64,000 nt of DNA from JAVVHH01 sp964613945 (lineage in GTDB: Bacteria; Pseudomonadota; Alphaproteobacteria; Acetobacterales; Acetobacteraceae). Below, one piece after another: positions 7,966 to 16,894 of this stretch (the first letter of the stretch is position 1; each line of letters opens with the position of its first letter). A program made the translations under genes and the position numbers. The stretch lies in assembly GCA_964613945.1 (NCBI GenBank), contig CAZTJC010000016.1, positions 28,848 through 92,847 on the forward strand, read 5' to 3'. Under the pieces are notes generated by a model. It was given only the letters and a program-made list of their open reading frames with translations. It had not been told where the DNA came from and did no database searches.

Positions 7966-9637
7966 CGAGGGCGAAGTCGTGGCGCTTTTGCAATGATGAC
8001 GCAGGAACGGACGTCGCCTCCATGTCGAGGCCGTCGAGCCAGGTCGGGTCGAGTTGCGGGATGGAGCGGAACAGCAGGCGCGAATACGGATGGCTCGCCC
8101 CGCTCAGCCCATTGACCGGCAGACGTTCAACCACCTCGCCCTTGAACATCACCGCGACCTCGTCGCAGATCGCCTCGACCACCGATAGGTCGTGGCTGAT
8201 GAAGATGTAGGACAGCCCGAGCTCGGTCTGCAGTTCCTTGAGCAAGTCGATGATCGCGGCCGCGACGACGGTGTCGAGCGCGGAGGTGATCTCGTCGCAG
8301 AGGATCAGCTTCGGTTGCGCGGCCAGCGCGCGGGCGAAGTTCACCCGCTGCTTCTGGCCGCCCGAAAGTTCCCCGGGCCGGCGGTGTCGCACGGCCCGGG
8401 GCAGGTGCACCATGTCCAGCAACCGGTCCACTTCCGCGCTGCGGGCGCGGGCGTCGCGCATGCCGTAGAACTGCATCGGCCGGGCCAGGATGTCGCCGAT
8501 CGCGATCGCCGGGTTGAGCGCGGTGTCGGCGTGCTGGAACACGATTTGGATGGCGCGCAGCACGTCGCGAGGCCGGTCGGCGATGCCGGCGCCGAGACGG
8601 GCGCCGTCGAAGGTGACCGTGCCGGCCCCGGGCAGGATGCCGGCGATCACGCGCGCCAGGCTGGACTTGCCGGAGCCGGACTCGCCGATGATGCCGAGGT
8701 TGGTGCCGCGCTTGAGCTGCAGGTTGATGTCGCTGACTGCACGCACGATCGGCAGGCCGTCCGACCCGCGCTTGCCGTAGCCGGCCGTGACGCCGGACAG
8801 TTCGAGCAAGGGCGGCGACGGGTCCGCCGTGGCGGCGGTCGCCGGGCTGCGTGGATGCGGTGCAAAGGCTGCGACCAGCTCCTGCGTATAGGGGTGCGTC
8901 GGGGCGTGCAGGATTTCCAGCACGGTGCCGGTTTCCTGCACTTCACCGTGCCGCAGCACCACGATACGGTCCGCCACCTGCGCGACCACGGCGAGATCGT
9001 GCGACACGTAGACGCCGGCGATCCCGGTGGCGCGCATCACCGATTTGAAGGCGCGCAGCACCTCGATCTGTGTGGTGACGTCGAGCGCCGTGGTCGGCTC
9101 GTCGAACACCACCACCTTGGGCCCGGCGATCAACGCCATGGCCGCCGCCAGCCGCTGCAACTGGCCGCCGGAGACCTGGTGCGGATAGCGGTCGCCGATG
9201 GTCTCCGGGTTCGGCAGCGACAGCGCCCGGAACAGCTCCACCGCTCGTATCCGCGCCTCTGCCGACTTCATGACCCGGTGGATGCGGGTCACCTCGATGA
9301 CCTGCTCCATGATGCGCGTCATCGGGTTGAACGCCGCCGCGGCGCTCTGCGGCACATAGGCGACTTCGCAGCCGCGGATGGCGGCGCGCTCCGCCGGAGC
9401 GAGGGCGGCCATGTCACGACCATGGACCAGCACCTGGCCGGATACGATGCTGCAGCCCGGCCTGGTGTGTCCGAGCAAGGTCAGCGCCACGGTGGTCTTG
9501 CCCGAGCCGCTTTCGCCGATCAGCGCCACGACCTCGCCCTGGGCGACGTCGAGGCTGATGCCGCGGATGATCTCGATCGTGCGCCCTGAGTCGGATACGG
9601 CGCTGACATGGAGGTCGCGGATGCTGACGGCGGTCAT
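7952..9637 (-). CDS. Dipeptide-type ABC importer, two fused ATPase domains (DppD-DppF)
   Basis: This 561-residue protein carries two complete nucleotide-binding domains in tandem. Domain 1 has Walker A GESGSGKTT, signature VSGGQLQRLAAAMAL and Walker B VVFDEPTTALD. Domain 2 has Walker A GESGSGKSS, signature LSGGQKQRVNFARAL and Walker B LILCDEITSALD. In most peptide transporters these are separate DppD and DppF subunits. The ATG at 9637 overlaps the permease stop (ATGA). The Walker B of domain 2 reads CDEIT, a common variant. The protein energises the two permeases encoded just upstream. Confidence 0.93.
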   Translation of the reverse strand: MTAVSIRDLHVSAVSDSGRTIEIIRGISLDVAQGEVVALIGESGSGKTTVALTLLGHTRPGCSIVSGQVLVHGRDMAALAPAERAAIRGCEVAYVPQSAAAAFNPMTRIMEQVIEVTRIHRVMKSAEARIRAVELFRALSLPNPETIGDRYPHQVSGGQLQRLAAAMALIAGPKVVVFDEPTTALDVTTQIEVLRAFKSVMRATGIAGVYVSHDLAVVAQVADRIVVLRHGEVQETGTVLEILHAPTHPYTQELVAAFAPHPRSPATAATADPSPPLLELSGVTAGYGKRGSDGLPIVRAVSDINLQLKRGTNLGIIGESGSGKSSLARVIAGILPGAGTVTFDGARLGAGIADRPRDVLRAIQIVFQHADTALNPAIAIGDILARPMQFYGMRDARARSAEVDRLLDMVHLPRAVRHRRPGELSGGQKQRVNFARALAAQPKLILCDEITSALDTVVAAAIIDLLKELQTELGLSYIFISHDLSVVEAICDEVAVMFKGEVVERLPVNGLSGASHPYSRLLFRSIPQLDPTWLDGLDMEATSVPASSLQKRHDFALDAPG

Positions 9638-10500
9638 TCGGCGCGGTCCCGGATGCGGCGTGGCAGGTTGTCGATGAACAGGTTGACGCTGACCGTCAGC
9701 GTGGCGATGGCGATCGAGGGCACGATCACTGCCGGAGCGCCCTGCGACAGCCCGCCGATGTTCTCGCGCACCAGTGCGCCCCAATCTGCGTAAGGCGGCT
9801 GCAGGCCCAGGCCGAGGAACGACAGGCCGGAGAGCAGCAGCACGATGAACACGTAGCGCAGACCCAGATCGGCCAGCACGGGGCCGGTGATGTTGGGCAG
9901 GATCTCGGTGCGGATCAGGTAGGGCACGCGCTCGCCGCGCGCCCTGGCCACCAGGATGAAGTCCATCGCGCCGATGTTGACTCCCAGCGCGCGGGAGAAG
10001 CGATAGGCGCCGGGCGTGTAGATGATCCCCAGCGTCACGATCAGCACTGGGATCGACGAGCCGAGGGCGGCGACCACCAGCAGGCCGAACAGCTTGCTCG
10101 GGATCGAGCTGGCGGCGTCGAGCAGGCGGCTGAGCACGATGTCCGTCCAGCCGCGCGACACGGCGGCGGTCATGCCGAGCAGCACGCCGAGCCCGGAGGC
10201 GATGCAGACCGAGACCACCGAGATGCCCACCGTGTAGCGGGCGCCCATGATGGTGCGGGACAGCATGTCGCGGCCGAGATAATCCGTCCCGAGCAGCCCG
10301 ACACCGCCGAGCGGGCCGAAGAAATCGTCGTCGATGATCTCGCCGACCGGATGCGGAATGATCCACGGTCCGATGATGGCGACGACGATCCAGAACAGGA
10401 TAACCGCGCCGGCGACCATGCCGACCGGGCTGAAGCTGAAGGCGCGTCCGCGCCGGCGCGGGGCGGCGAGGGCAACCTCGTCGACGATCGGCGCCATCAT
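9634..10500 (-). CDS. Peptide ABC transporter permease (DppC-like)
   Basis: Inner-membrane permease of 288 residues. An N-terminal cytoplasmic stretch precedes a first helix (VAGAVILFWIVVAIIGPWI), a feature of the DppC/OppC subfamily. The coupling (EAA-type) loop lies around ILVARARGERVPYLIRTEILPN. The start at 10500 is set by an ATGA overlap with the preceding permease stop, and the stop overlaps the ATPase start in the same way. It pairs with the DppB-like subunit to form the pore. Confidence 0.92.
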   Translation of the reverse strand: MMAPIVDEVALAAPRRRGRAFSFSPVGMVAGAVILFWIVVAIIGPWIIPHPVGEIIDDDFFGPLGGVGLLGTDYLGRDMLSRTIMGARYTVGISVVSVCIASGLGVLLGMTAAVSRGWTDIVLSRLLDAASSIPSKLFGLLVVAALGSSIPVLIVTLGIIYTPGAYRFSRALGVNIGAMDFILVARARGERVPYLIRTEILPNITGPVLADLGLRYVFIVLLLSGLSFLGLGLQPPYADWGALVRENIGGLSQGAPAVIVPSIAIATLTVSVNLFIDNLPRRIRDRAE

Positions 10501-11447
10501 CGGATCGTCGGATTGGCGGCGATGGCCACGATGTCGGCCGCGGTGGTCAGCAGGAGATGGGCGAGGCAGAAGATCATCGCGCAACTCTGAATAAGGGGGA
10601 GGTCCCGGGTCTCGACCCCGTCAACCATCAGCTTGGCGATGCCCGGGTAGTTGAACACGGTCTCGACGATGATGATGCCGCCCACGAGGTAGGCCAGCGA
10701 GAGTGCCGCGGCGTTGGCGATGGGTCCGATGGAGTTCGGCAGCGCGTGGCGCAGCACGATGCGTGCGCGGGAGGCGCCCTTGAGCAACGCCATCTCGACA
10801 TAGGACGTGCCGAGCGTCTCGATCAGGGCCGCCCGCGTCATGCGGATCATCTGCGCCGAGACCACGAAGGTCAGCGTAATGACCGGCATGGCGTAGGCGC
10901 GCAACATGCCCGCCCAGCTCGCTCCGCTGGCGTTCATCGACAGCGCCGGCAGCCAGCCGAGATAGACCGCGAACAGCAGCACCGCGCAGGTCGCGACCAT
11001 GAACTCGGGAACCGAAATGACGCCGATCGTCAGGGCGGAGACGATGCGGTCGTATACGCTGCCGCGGTAAAGCGCCGTGGTGATGCCCAGGCTCAGCGAT
11101 AGCGGCAACGCCACCAGCGTGGTGATGCCCGCCAGCTTCAGGGTCTGCGCCAGCCGGCCGCCGATCAGTTGCTGGATCGGCAGGTTGTTGACGTAGGACA
11201 TGCCGAAATCGCCGTGCATCATGGCCCAGCCCCATTGGACGAAGCGGATCGCGGCGGGCTGGTCCAGATGCATCGCATGCCGCAAGCCGGCAACCGCCTC
11301 GGGCGTCGCCGATTGGCCGAGCAACACGGTGGCCGTATCGCCCGGCAGCAAGCTGGTGGCGAAGAACACGGCCGATGACACGAGCGCCAAGGTGAGCAAG
11401 GCGCTGGTCAGGCGCTGGAGGACGAGAACGACGGCCCAGTGCTGCAT
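10497..11447 (-). CDS. Peptide ABC transporter permease (DppB-like)
   Basis: DppB/OppB-type permease of 316 residues. It has an N-terminal helix (SALLTLALVSSAVFFATSLLPGD), the family segment WGWAMMHGDFGMSYVNN before the transmembrane domain, and the coupling loop LLKGASRARIVLRHALPNS. The gene starts 113 bases beyond the binding-protein stop, and that gap contains a hairpin (11523-11549). Transcription from the ALDH promoter probably continues into it at reduced level. Confidence 0.92.
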   Translation of the reverse strand: MQHWAVVLVLQRLTSALLTLALVSSAVFFATSLLPGDTATVLLGQSATPEAVAGLRHAMHLDQPAAIRFVQWGWAMMHGDFGMSYVNNLPIQQLIGGRLAQTLKLAGITTLVALPLSLSLGITTALYRGSVYDRIVSALTIGVISVPEFMVATCAVLLFAVYLGWLPALSMNASGASWAGMLRAYAMPVITLTFVVSAQMIRMTRAALIETLGTSYVEMALLKGASRARIVLRHALPNSIGPIANAAALSLAYLVGGIIIVETVFNYPGIAKLMVDGVETRDLPLIQSCAMIFCLAHLLLTTAADIVAIAANPTIR

Positions 11448-11522
11448 GCAGGATCCGAACGATTGTTACGGTTACTACCCTGGCGCTTCCTCGCTCGAGT
11501 GATGCCAGTATTCAGCAAGAAG

Positions 11523-11549
11523 CGGGTCAGTAGCAGCGCTACCGGCCCG
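11523..11549 (-). terminator. Intercistronic hairpin after the binding-protein gene
   Basis: The inner arms GTAGC/GCTAC close a 3-base AGC loop. Outer arms CGGGTC/GGCCCG extend the stem with wobbles and one A-C mismatch. The hairpin begins 12 bases past the stop of the binding-protein gene and about 75 bases before the permease start. In importer operons, hairpins at this place usually protect the 5' mRNA or attenuate read-through so that binding protein exceeds permease. That role is inferred here. Confidence 0.5.
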
Positions 11550-11560
11550 TTCACCGATGT

Positions 11561-13171
11561 TCAGCCCTCAAACCAGACGAGTGCCGGTGCCCGATAGCCG
11601 GACAAGCCGCCGAGCGGGTTCTCGACCAGGCCCTTGACCTTGGCATTCAGCGCGTCGATGCCGGCGTTGTAGGCAGGGATGATGGTGCCCGCGTCATCGC
11701 TGACCATTGTCTGCATCTCGCCATACATCTCCCTGCGCTTGGCCTGGTCGAGCTGACCGCGCGCCTCGACCAGCATTCCGTCGAACTTCTCGCTCTTGTA
11801 GCGGCTCTCGTTCCAGGGTGCGTTCGAGGCATAGAATGTCGAGAACAGGATGTCCGGCGTGGGACGGTAGTTGTTGTTGCCGAAATGGACCGGCGCCTTT
11901 AGCCAGTATTTGTCCCAGTAGCCGTCCGACGGGACACGCTGGACGTCGATCTTGAGCCCGATCGGCGCCGCATCCGACTGCAGGATCATGGCCATGTCGA
12001 CCGACGAGCCCACGGCGTCCGATGCGGTGATGGCGATGGTCTGCCCGATCATGCCGGCCTTGTTCAGGTGGAACTTGGCCTTGTCCGGGTCGAACGCGCG
12101 CGGCTTGAGCGCATCGTTGCGCAACGGGTTGCCGGGGAAGACGGGTTGGTCGTTGCCGAGCGAGCCCTGGCCGCGCAGCGCCGAACGCAGGATGGTTTCG
12201 CGATTGACCAGCGACTTCAGGCCCAGCACGAAATCGGCCTTGTCGCCGGGCGACATGTCGAGGCGGACGTTGATGTCGTTGTAGCTGTTCGATGGGCTGC
12301 GAGCCATGGTGAAGCCCGGCTTGCCTTCGAGCTGCCGCATCGCCCGCGGGTTGATCGCGGCGGCAATGTGGACGTCACCGGAGAGCAGCGCGTTGATGCG
12401 GGCGGTGTCGTCGGCGATCGGGAATTGCTCGAACGAGTCGACGTAGGGTCCGCCGCCGGTCTTCCAGTAGGAGTCGTTGCGGCGCATGAGGCTGCGCACG
12501 CCGGGCTCGAACGATTGCAGGATAAACGGACCGGTGCCGTTGCCCTTGGCAAAATCCGTGGTGCCGTCGGCGACGATCAGGAAATGCTGCAGGGTGAAGA
12601 TGATCGGCAGGTCGGCGTTGGCGGCGGCGAGCGTCACTTCAACCGTGTGGTCGTCGATCGCCTTGAAGCCGGTCATCTGCTTGGCGATGTTGCTCACCTT
12701 CGAGCCGGTCGCCGGGTCGAGATGCCGCTTGAGGGTGAAGATCACGTCGGCGGCGGTGAACGGCTTGCCGTCGTGGAACGTCACGCCGCGGCGCAACTTG
12801 ACCGTCCAGACCTTGGCGTCGGCCGTGTCGATCGCTTCGGCCAGCTCCATGACGACGTTGCTGTTCGCATCAAGGTTGGTCAGCCGATCATAGAGCGCGA
12901 TGCAGCGCGTGTAGTCGGTCGAGTTGGAGCCGCGGGCCGGGTCGAGCGTGTCGGCGGTCGAGCCGGTGAAGCCGGCGATCTTGAGATGTCCGCCCTTGGA
13001 CGGCGCCGCCATGGCGGGTCGCGTCTGCCCGATGATGGCACCGGCGGCTGACAACGAGATGCCGCCGGCCACGAGCATGCGCAGCAGGTCACGCCGACTG
13101 GCGCCGCTTCGCACGGCGGCCTCGACGGCGGTGTCGTCGGCCAAAGTCCAAGTCGAGGGTTTCACGGACAA
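11561..13171 (-). CDS. Peptide/nickel-type ABC substrate-binding protein (SBP family 5), Tat signal
   Basis: Periplasmic receptor of the importer, 536 residues, typical of the DppA/OppA class. After a short leader it carries a Tat-like signal (ASRRDLLRMLVAGGISLSAAG...AMA). The family 5 pattern is seen at DTLDPARGSNSTDYTRC and VTFHDGKPFTAADVIFTLKRH. I choose a TTG start at 13171 because AAGGAG (13179-13184) lies exactly 7 bases upstream. A longer frame from a TTG at 13210 has no such site, and GTG 13165 is also possible. The ligand is unknown; the operon context suggests a small peptide or amino-acid derivative. Confidence 0.9.
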   Translation of the reverse strand: MSVKPSTWTLADDTAVEAAVRSGASRRDLLRMLVAGGISLSAAGAIIGQTRPAMAAPSKGGHLKIAGFTGSTADTLDPARGSNSTDYTRCIALYDRLTNLDANSNVVMELAEAIDTADAKVWTVKLRRGVTFHDGKPFTAADVIFTLKRHLDPATGSKVSNIAKQMTGFKAIDDHTVEVTLAAANADLPIIFTLQHFLIVADGTTDFAKGNGTGPFILQSFEPGVRSLMRRNDSYWKTGGGPYVDSFEQFPIADDTARINALLSGDVHIAAAINPRAMRQLEGKPGFTMARSPSNSYNDINVRLDMSPGDKADFVLGLKSLVNRETILRSALRGQGSLGNDQPVFPGNPLRNDALKPRAFDPDKAKFHLNKAGMIGQTIAITASDAVGSSVDMAMILQSDAAPIGLKIDVQRVPSDGYWDKYWLKAPVHFGNNNYRPTPDILFSTFYASNAPWNESRYKSEKFDGMLVEARGQLDQAKRREMYGEMQTMVSDDAGTIIPAYNAGIDALNAKVKGLVENPLGGLSGYRAPALVWFEG

Positions 13172-13178
13172 GCTGTTG

Positions 13179-13184
13179 CTCCTT
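13179..13184 (-). promoter_or_regulatory. Ribosome-binding site that selects a TTG start
   Basis: AAGGAG on the minus strand, 7 bases before TTG 13171. It is the only well-spaced Shine-Dalgarno sequence among the candidate starts of the binding-protein gene, so it decides the annotation. Confidence 0.6.
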
Positions 13185-13231
13185 GGGCTGGGTGAGGCGA
13201 TCTCAGGCAAGGCGGTCGGTATGGGGGCGGG

Positions 13232-14611
13232 CTAGCTCATCGCCCGCCGCACGTCGGGATCCTCCAGCGTCTGATCCAGCGTCAGCCGGGTGCGTTGCAG
13301 GATCGCGTCGATGTCGGCGTCCGTGCAGCACAGCGGCGGCGCGAACCCGAGCACGCCCTGGGCAAAGGCACGGATGATGAGGCCGTTGTCCCAGGCGCGG
13401 TCGAAGACGCGGGTGGCCGGTATCGCGGCGGCCGGCAGTGGCGTCCTGGCGGCCTTGTCGACCACCAGTTCCACCGCCGCCAACATGCCGCGGCCCCGTA
13501 CCTCGCCGACCAGCGGGTGGTCGCGCAACGCTTCCAGCCCCTGCATCAGCCGTGCGCCGGCGCGGCGGCCGTTCTCGAGCAGGCCGTCATCGTAGAGCTT
13601 CAGCACCGCCAGGCCGACGGCGGCGCTGACGGGGTGGCCGGAATAGGTCTGGCCGTGCCCGACCGCTGCCTCGCCCGCGCCCTCGGCGATGGTCGCATAC
13701 ACGCGGTCCGACATCAGCAACGCGCCCATCGGCGCATAACCGGAGGTCAGGCCCTTGGCGACCGTCATCAGGTCCGGGACGATGCCTTCGTCTTCGCACG
13801 CGAACAGCGGCCCGGTGCGGCCGAATCCGGTGATCACCTCGTCGGCGACGAACAGCACCTCGTGCTCCGCGCACCAATTCCGCACCGCGGCCAGCCAGCC
13901 CGGCGGCGGCACGACCACGCCGCCGGAGCCCTGGATCGGCTCAACGAAGAAGGCGGCGATCCGATCCGCGCCGAGCCGCCCGGCCAGCGCGTCCAGTTCG
14001 GCCAGCGACGCCGCGATGATCGTCGCCGGGTCGGTGCCGACCGGGTTGCGGTAGGGGTAGGGCGAGGCGATCTTGTGCTGCCAGTCGAACGGCACGCCGA
14101 AGCCGGTATGGAACGAGGGTATGGCGGTCAGACCGGCGCCCACCGTGGACGAGCCGTGATAGCCCTGGCCGACGGAGATGAACTGATCACGCTGCGGCTG
14201 CTTCCGCGAATACCAGTAATACCGGATGAACCGGACCGCGCCATCGACGGCGTCCGAGCCGCCGAGGGTGAAATACACGCGGTTGAGGTCGCCGGGCGCC
14301 CGGTCGGCCAGTTCGGCGGCCAGCCGGATCGCCGGCTCGGAGCCGAGGCCGAAATAGGTGGTGGCGTAGGGTAGCTCACGCATTTGCTGCGCCGCCGCCT
14401 CGACCACGGCTTCATGGCCGTAGCCGGCATTGACGCACCACAGCCCGGCGAACCCATCCACCAGCTGTCGCCCCGTAGAATCCGTCACCGTGGCGCCCTT
14501 GCCGGACGTCAATACGCGCACCCCCTTGCGCTCGTGCGCATGGGGCGATGCGACGGGGTGAATAAAATGCCGGCGGTCCAGTTCGACCAGGGAGTTCGAC
14601 AGCGTGCTCAT
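13232..14611 (-). CDS. Class III omega-aminotransferase (putrescine/beta-alanine:pyruvate type)
   Basis: PLP aminotransferase of 459 residues. The PLP lysine is K286 (TVAKGLTSGYAPMGA), preceded by VADEVITGFGRTG with the pyridine-binding aspartate. The N-terminal GLWCVNAGYGHEAVVEA and PYATTYFGLGSEPA are typical of the SpuC/omega-amino-acid:pyruvate group, which moves a terminal amino group from amines or omega-amino acids to pyruvate. It lies 3 bases downstream of the HAD gene stop. With the aldehyde dehydrogenase of the same operon it would convert an amine to an aldehyde and then to an acid. The exact amine cannot be read from sequence. Confidence 0.9.
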   Translation of the reverse strand: MSTLSNSLVELDRRHFIHPVASPHAHERKGVRVLTSGKGATVTDSTGRQLVDGFAGLWCVNAGYGHEAVVEAAAQQMRELPYATTYFGLGSEPAIRLAAELADRAPGDLNRVYFTLGGSDAVDGAVRFIRYYWYSRKQPQRDQFISVGQGYHGSSTVGAGLTAIPSFHTGFGVPFDWQHKIASPYPYRNPVGTDPATIIAASLAELDALAGRLGADRIAAFFVEPIQGSGGVVVPPPGWLAAVRNWCAEHEVLFVADEVITGFGRTGPLFACEDEGIVPDLMTVAKGLTSGYAPMGALLMSDRVYATIAEGAGEAAVGHGQTYSGHPVSAAVGLAVLKLYDDGLLENGRRAGARLMQGLEALRDHPLVGEVRGRGMLAAVELVVDKAARTPLPAAAIPATRVFDRAWDNGLIIRAFAQGVLGFAPPLCCTDADIDAILQRTRLTLDQTLEDPDVRRAMS

Positions 14612-14614
14612 GGG

Positions 14615-15295
14615 TTACGCCGCCGCGGCCGCGGGCAGGCCCAACAGGTCGGCGACGCCGCCGATATCGGCCACTTCGTAATGTTCGACATAGGGGATCA
14701 CCGGCTCGTGGTTCCGGTTGACCCAGCATTTGTTGGTGATGCCGGCATCGGTTGCCGTCAGCAGGTCGTAGCGGAACGAGGATGAGACGTGCAGCATGTC
14801 TTCCGGCACGACGCCGAGCTGATCGAACATGTCGTCGAAGCCTTTCATCCGCGGCTTGTAGGACTGCACCTGCTCGGCGGTGATGATGGCGTGGAACGGC
14901 ACGCCGAACTGGTTCATGTTCGACATGATCTGCGAGTCCATCGAGTTGGTCAGGCCGACCAGCGGGAACTCGCGGGCCAACCGGGCCAGCCCGGCGGGTG
15001 CGTCCGGGTGCGGCTTCCAGTTCGGGATGTCATCATAGATCTGTTGCGCGAACGCCGGGTCGTAGTCGATGCCGTTGCGGCGGCAGGTGCGCTCGAGCGC
15101 GTTGGCGATGACGTCGCGGAACGGCTTCCAGGGTCCCATTGTTTCATCGAAACGATAGCTCTTGAAGTGACGGGTGAACGTGTCGAGGGCGTCCGGGGAG
15201 AGGCGGTCGGCATACAGCTTCTTCGACCATTCCACGTACGGGTTGTGGATGAGCGTGCCTTGACAGTCGAAGGAAATGAATTTGGGTCGACGCAT
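14615..15295 (-). CDS. HAD-superfamily hydrolase, haloacid-dehalogenase type II-like
   Basis: HAD protein of 226 residues. Motif I is FISFDCQGTL: the nucleophile Asp is present, but the second Asp of phosphatases (DxD) is replaced by Gln, as in L-2-haloacid dehalogenases and some relatives. Motif II is GLTNSM, motif III SYKPRMKGF, and motif IV LHVSSSFRYDLLTATDAGI. The start is ATG 15295 with GAGAGG a few bases upstream; a GTG at 15307 would add four residues. It lies between the aldehyde dehydrogenase and the aminotransferase of the operon. Motif I argues against a classical phosphomonoesterase; the substrate is unknown. Confidence 0.85.
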   Translation of the reverse strand: MRRPKFISFDCQGTLIHNPYVEWSKKLYADRLSPDALDTFTRHFKSYRFDETMGPWKPFRDVIANALERTCRRNGIDYDPAFAQQIYDDIPNWKPHPDAPAGLARLAREFPLVGLTNSMDSQIMSNMNQFGVPFHAIITAEQVQSYKPRMKGFDDMFDQLGVVPEDMLHVSSSFRYDLLTATDAGITNKCWVNRNHEPVIPYVEHYEVADIGGVADLLGLPAAAAA

Positions 15296-15328
15296 GATGC
15301 CTCTCACAGAACTCGTTGAAGCCGTTTC

Positions 15329-16798
15329 CTAGACAGTCTGCCGTGTTTCGTAGCCAAGCACAGCCTTTGTCTCGAGGTACTCCTCGAAGCCGAATTGCCC
15401 GTATTCGCGCCCGTTCCCGGAGCGCTTGTAGCCGCCGAACGGGGCATCCGGACGCCAGGCCGGGTAGTTGATGTGCACCTGCCCGGCGCGGATGCGGCGG
15501 GCGACGGCACGCGCGGCGTCTAGGTCGCGCGACTGCACTTGCGCGCCGAGCCCGTAGACGGTGGCGTTGGCGATCTCGACGGCTTCGTCGACGGTGTCGT
15601 AGGGCTGGATGCTCAACACCGGGCCGAAGATCTCCTCGGCCGCGATGCGCATGTCGCGCGTCACCTCGGAGAACACGGTCGGCCGCGCGTAGAAGCCGTG
15701 GTCGAAACTGTCCGGCCGCCCGGTGCCGCCGCACACCAGCTTGGCGCCTTCCGCCAGCCCGGCCGCGATCATCGCCTGCACCCGCTCGAACTGCGCCTGG
15801 TTGGCCAGCGGCCCCAGCACCGTTGTCTCGGATCGCGGATCGCCGACGATGCAGTTCTCGGCTGTGGCGGCGGCCAGGGCTTCCACTTCGGCCAGTAGCG
15901 CCCGCGGCACGATCATGCGGGTCGGCGCGCTGCAGGATTGTCCGACGTTGCGGAACCCGGCCATCACGCCGCGCGGCACGGCCTCGGCCAGGTCCGCATC
16001 CGGCAGGAGGATGTTGGGCGACTTGCCGCCCAACTCCTGCGTCACCCGCTTGACGGTCGGCGCCGCGGCCTGGGCGACCAGCACGCCGGCGCGGTTGGAG
16101 CCGGTGATCGAGACCATGTCGATCTCGGGGTGCGACGCCAGCGCCGTGCCGACCTCGGGGCCGGTGCCGTTGACCAGGTTGAACACGCCTGGCGGCACGC
16201 CGGCATCGTGCATGATGCGCGCGAACAGCAGCGCGCTCAGCGGTGACAGTTCGCTCGGCTTCAAGACCATGGTGCAGCCCGCCGCCAGCGCCGGGCCGAC
16301 CTTGGCGGCGATCTGGTACAGCGGCCAGTTCCAGGGCGTGATGAGGCCGCAGACGCCGATCGGCTCGCGCATGATCGCCATGCCGTCCCGCACCGTGGTG
16401 AACGGGTAGTCATCCAGCAGGTCCCGCGCGACGCGCAGGTGTTCGGCGGCTGCGGGCACCTGCGTGGCGCGGGCAAAGGCGATGGCGGCGCCCATCTCGA
16501 GCGAGATCGCCTGCGCCAATTGCTCCGCCCGTTCGAGCACGAGGGCGTGGATGCGGCCGATCACTGCGGCACGCTCGGCAGGCAGGGTGGCCGACCAGGC
16601 GGGGAACGCTGCGCGCGCGCAGCGTGCGGCGCGGTCCAGATCCGCGGCGGAGCCGAGCGCGAGATGGCCGATGGTCTGCTCGGTCGCCGGGTCGATCACC
16701 TGCACCGTCGCGGCCGACGCGGTGGCCCAGGCTCCGCCGACGTAAAGGCTTTCGCGGCCGAGCAGGTCAGCACCGGGGTGTTTTCCGAGTGTCTCCAT
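15329..16798 (-). CDS. NAD(P)-dependent aldehyde dehydrogenase
   Basis: ALDH-superfamily enzyme of 489 residues, full length. It has the cofactor/active-site Asn segment GLITPWNWPLYQIAAK, a general-base Glu at 255 (TQELGGKSPNIL) and a nucleophilic Cys at 289 (FRNVGQSCSAPTR). The C-terminal GGYKRSGNGREYGQFGFEEY is also typical. It is the first gene of a long minus-strand operon and would oxidise the aldehyde made by the downstream PLP enzymes. Its start lies 49 bases from the shared bipartite element at 16847-16894, the likely control region. Confidence 0.93.
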   Translation of the reverse strand: METLGKHPGADLLGRESLYVGGAWATASAATVQVIDPATEQTIGHLALGSAADLDRAARCARAAFPAWSATLPAERAAVIGRIHALVLERAEQLAQAISLEMGAAIAFARATQVPAAAEHLRVARDLLDDYPFTTVRDGMAIMREPIGVCGLITPWNWPLYQIAAKVGPALAAGCTMVLKPSELSPLSALLFARIMHDAGVPPGVFNLVNGTGPEVGTALASHPEIDMVSITGSNRAGVLVAQAAAPTVKRVTQELGGKSPNILLPDADLAEAVPRGVMAGFRNVGQSCSAPTRMIVPRALLAEVEALAAATAENCIVGDPRSETTVLGPLANQAQFERVQAMIAAGLAEGAKLVCGGTGRPDSFDHGFYARPTVFSEVTRDMRIAAEEIFGPVLSIQPYDTVDEAVEIANATVYGLGAQVQSRDLDAARAVARRIRAGQVHINYPAWRPDAPFGGYKRSGNGREYGQFGFEEYLETKAVLGYETRQTV

Positions 16799-16846
16799 CG
16801 AGAGCGGCCCTTCGCGTTACGATTCCAATACTACACAGCCCGGAAC

Positions 16847-16894
16847 CGAGTAACATTTATGAGATCGCCAAACTGGATTAAGTCCTGCCTTAAT
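16847..16894. promoter_or_regulatory. Bipartite LysR-type operator candidate, copy 1
   Basis: A CGAGTAA block (16847-16853) is followed by a perfect inverted repeat, ATTAAG-N6-CTTAAT (16877-16894). The distance from the first base of CGAGTAA to TTAAG is 31 bases. The same pair of blocks at the same distance occurs at 27926-27975. The inverted repeat overlaps the ATG of the LysR gene, consistent with autoregulation, and the element lies between divergent promoters. An activation/recognition-site pair for the adjacent LysR protein is the simplest reading. Confidence 0.6.
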
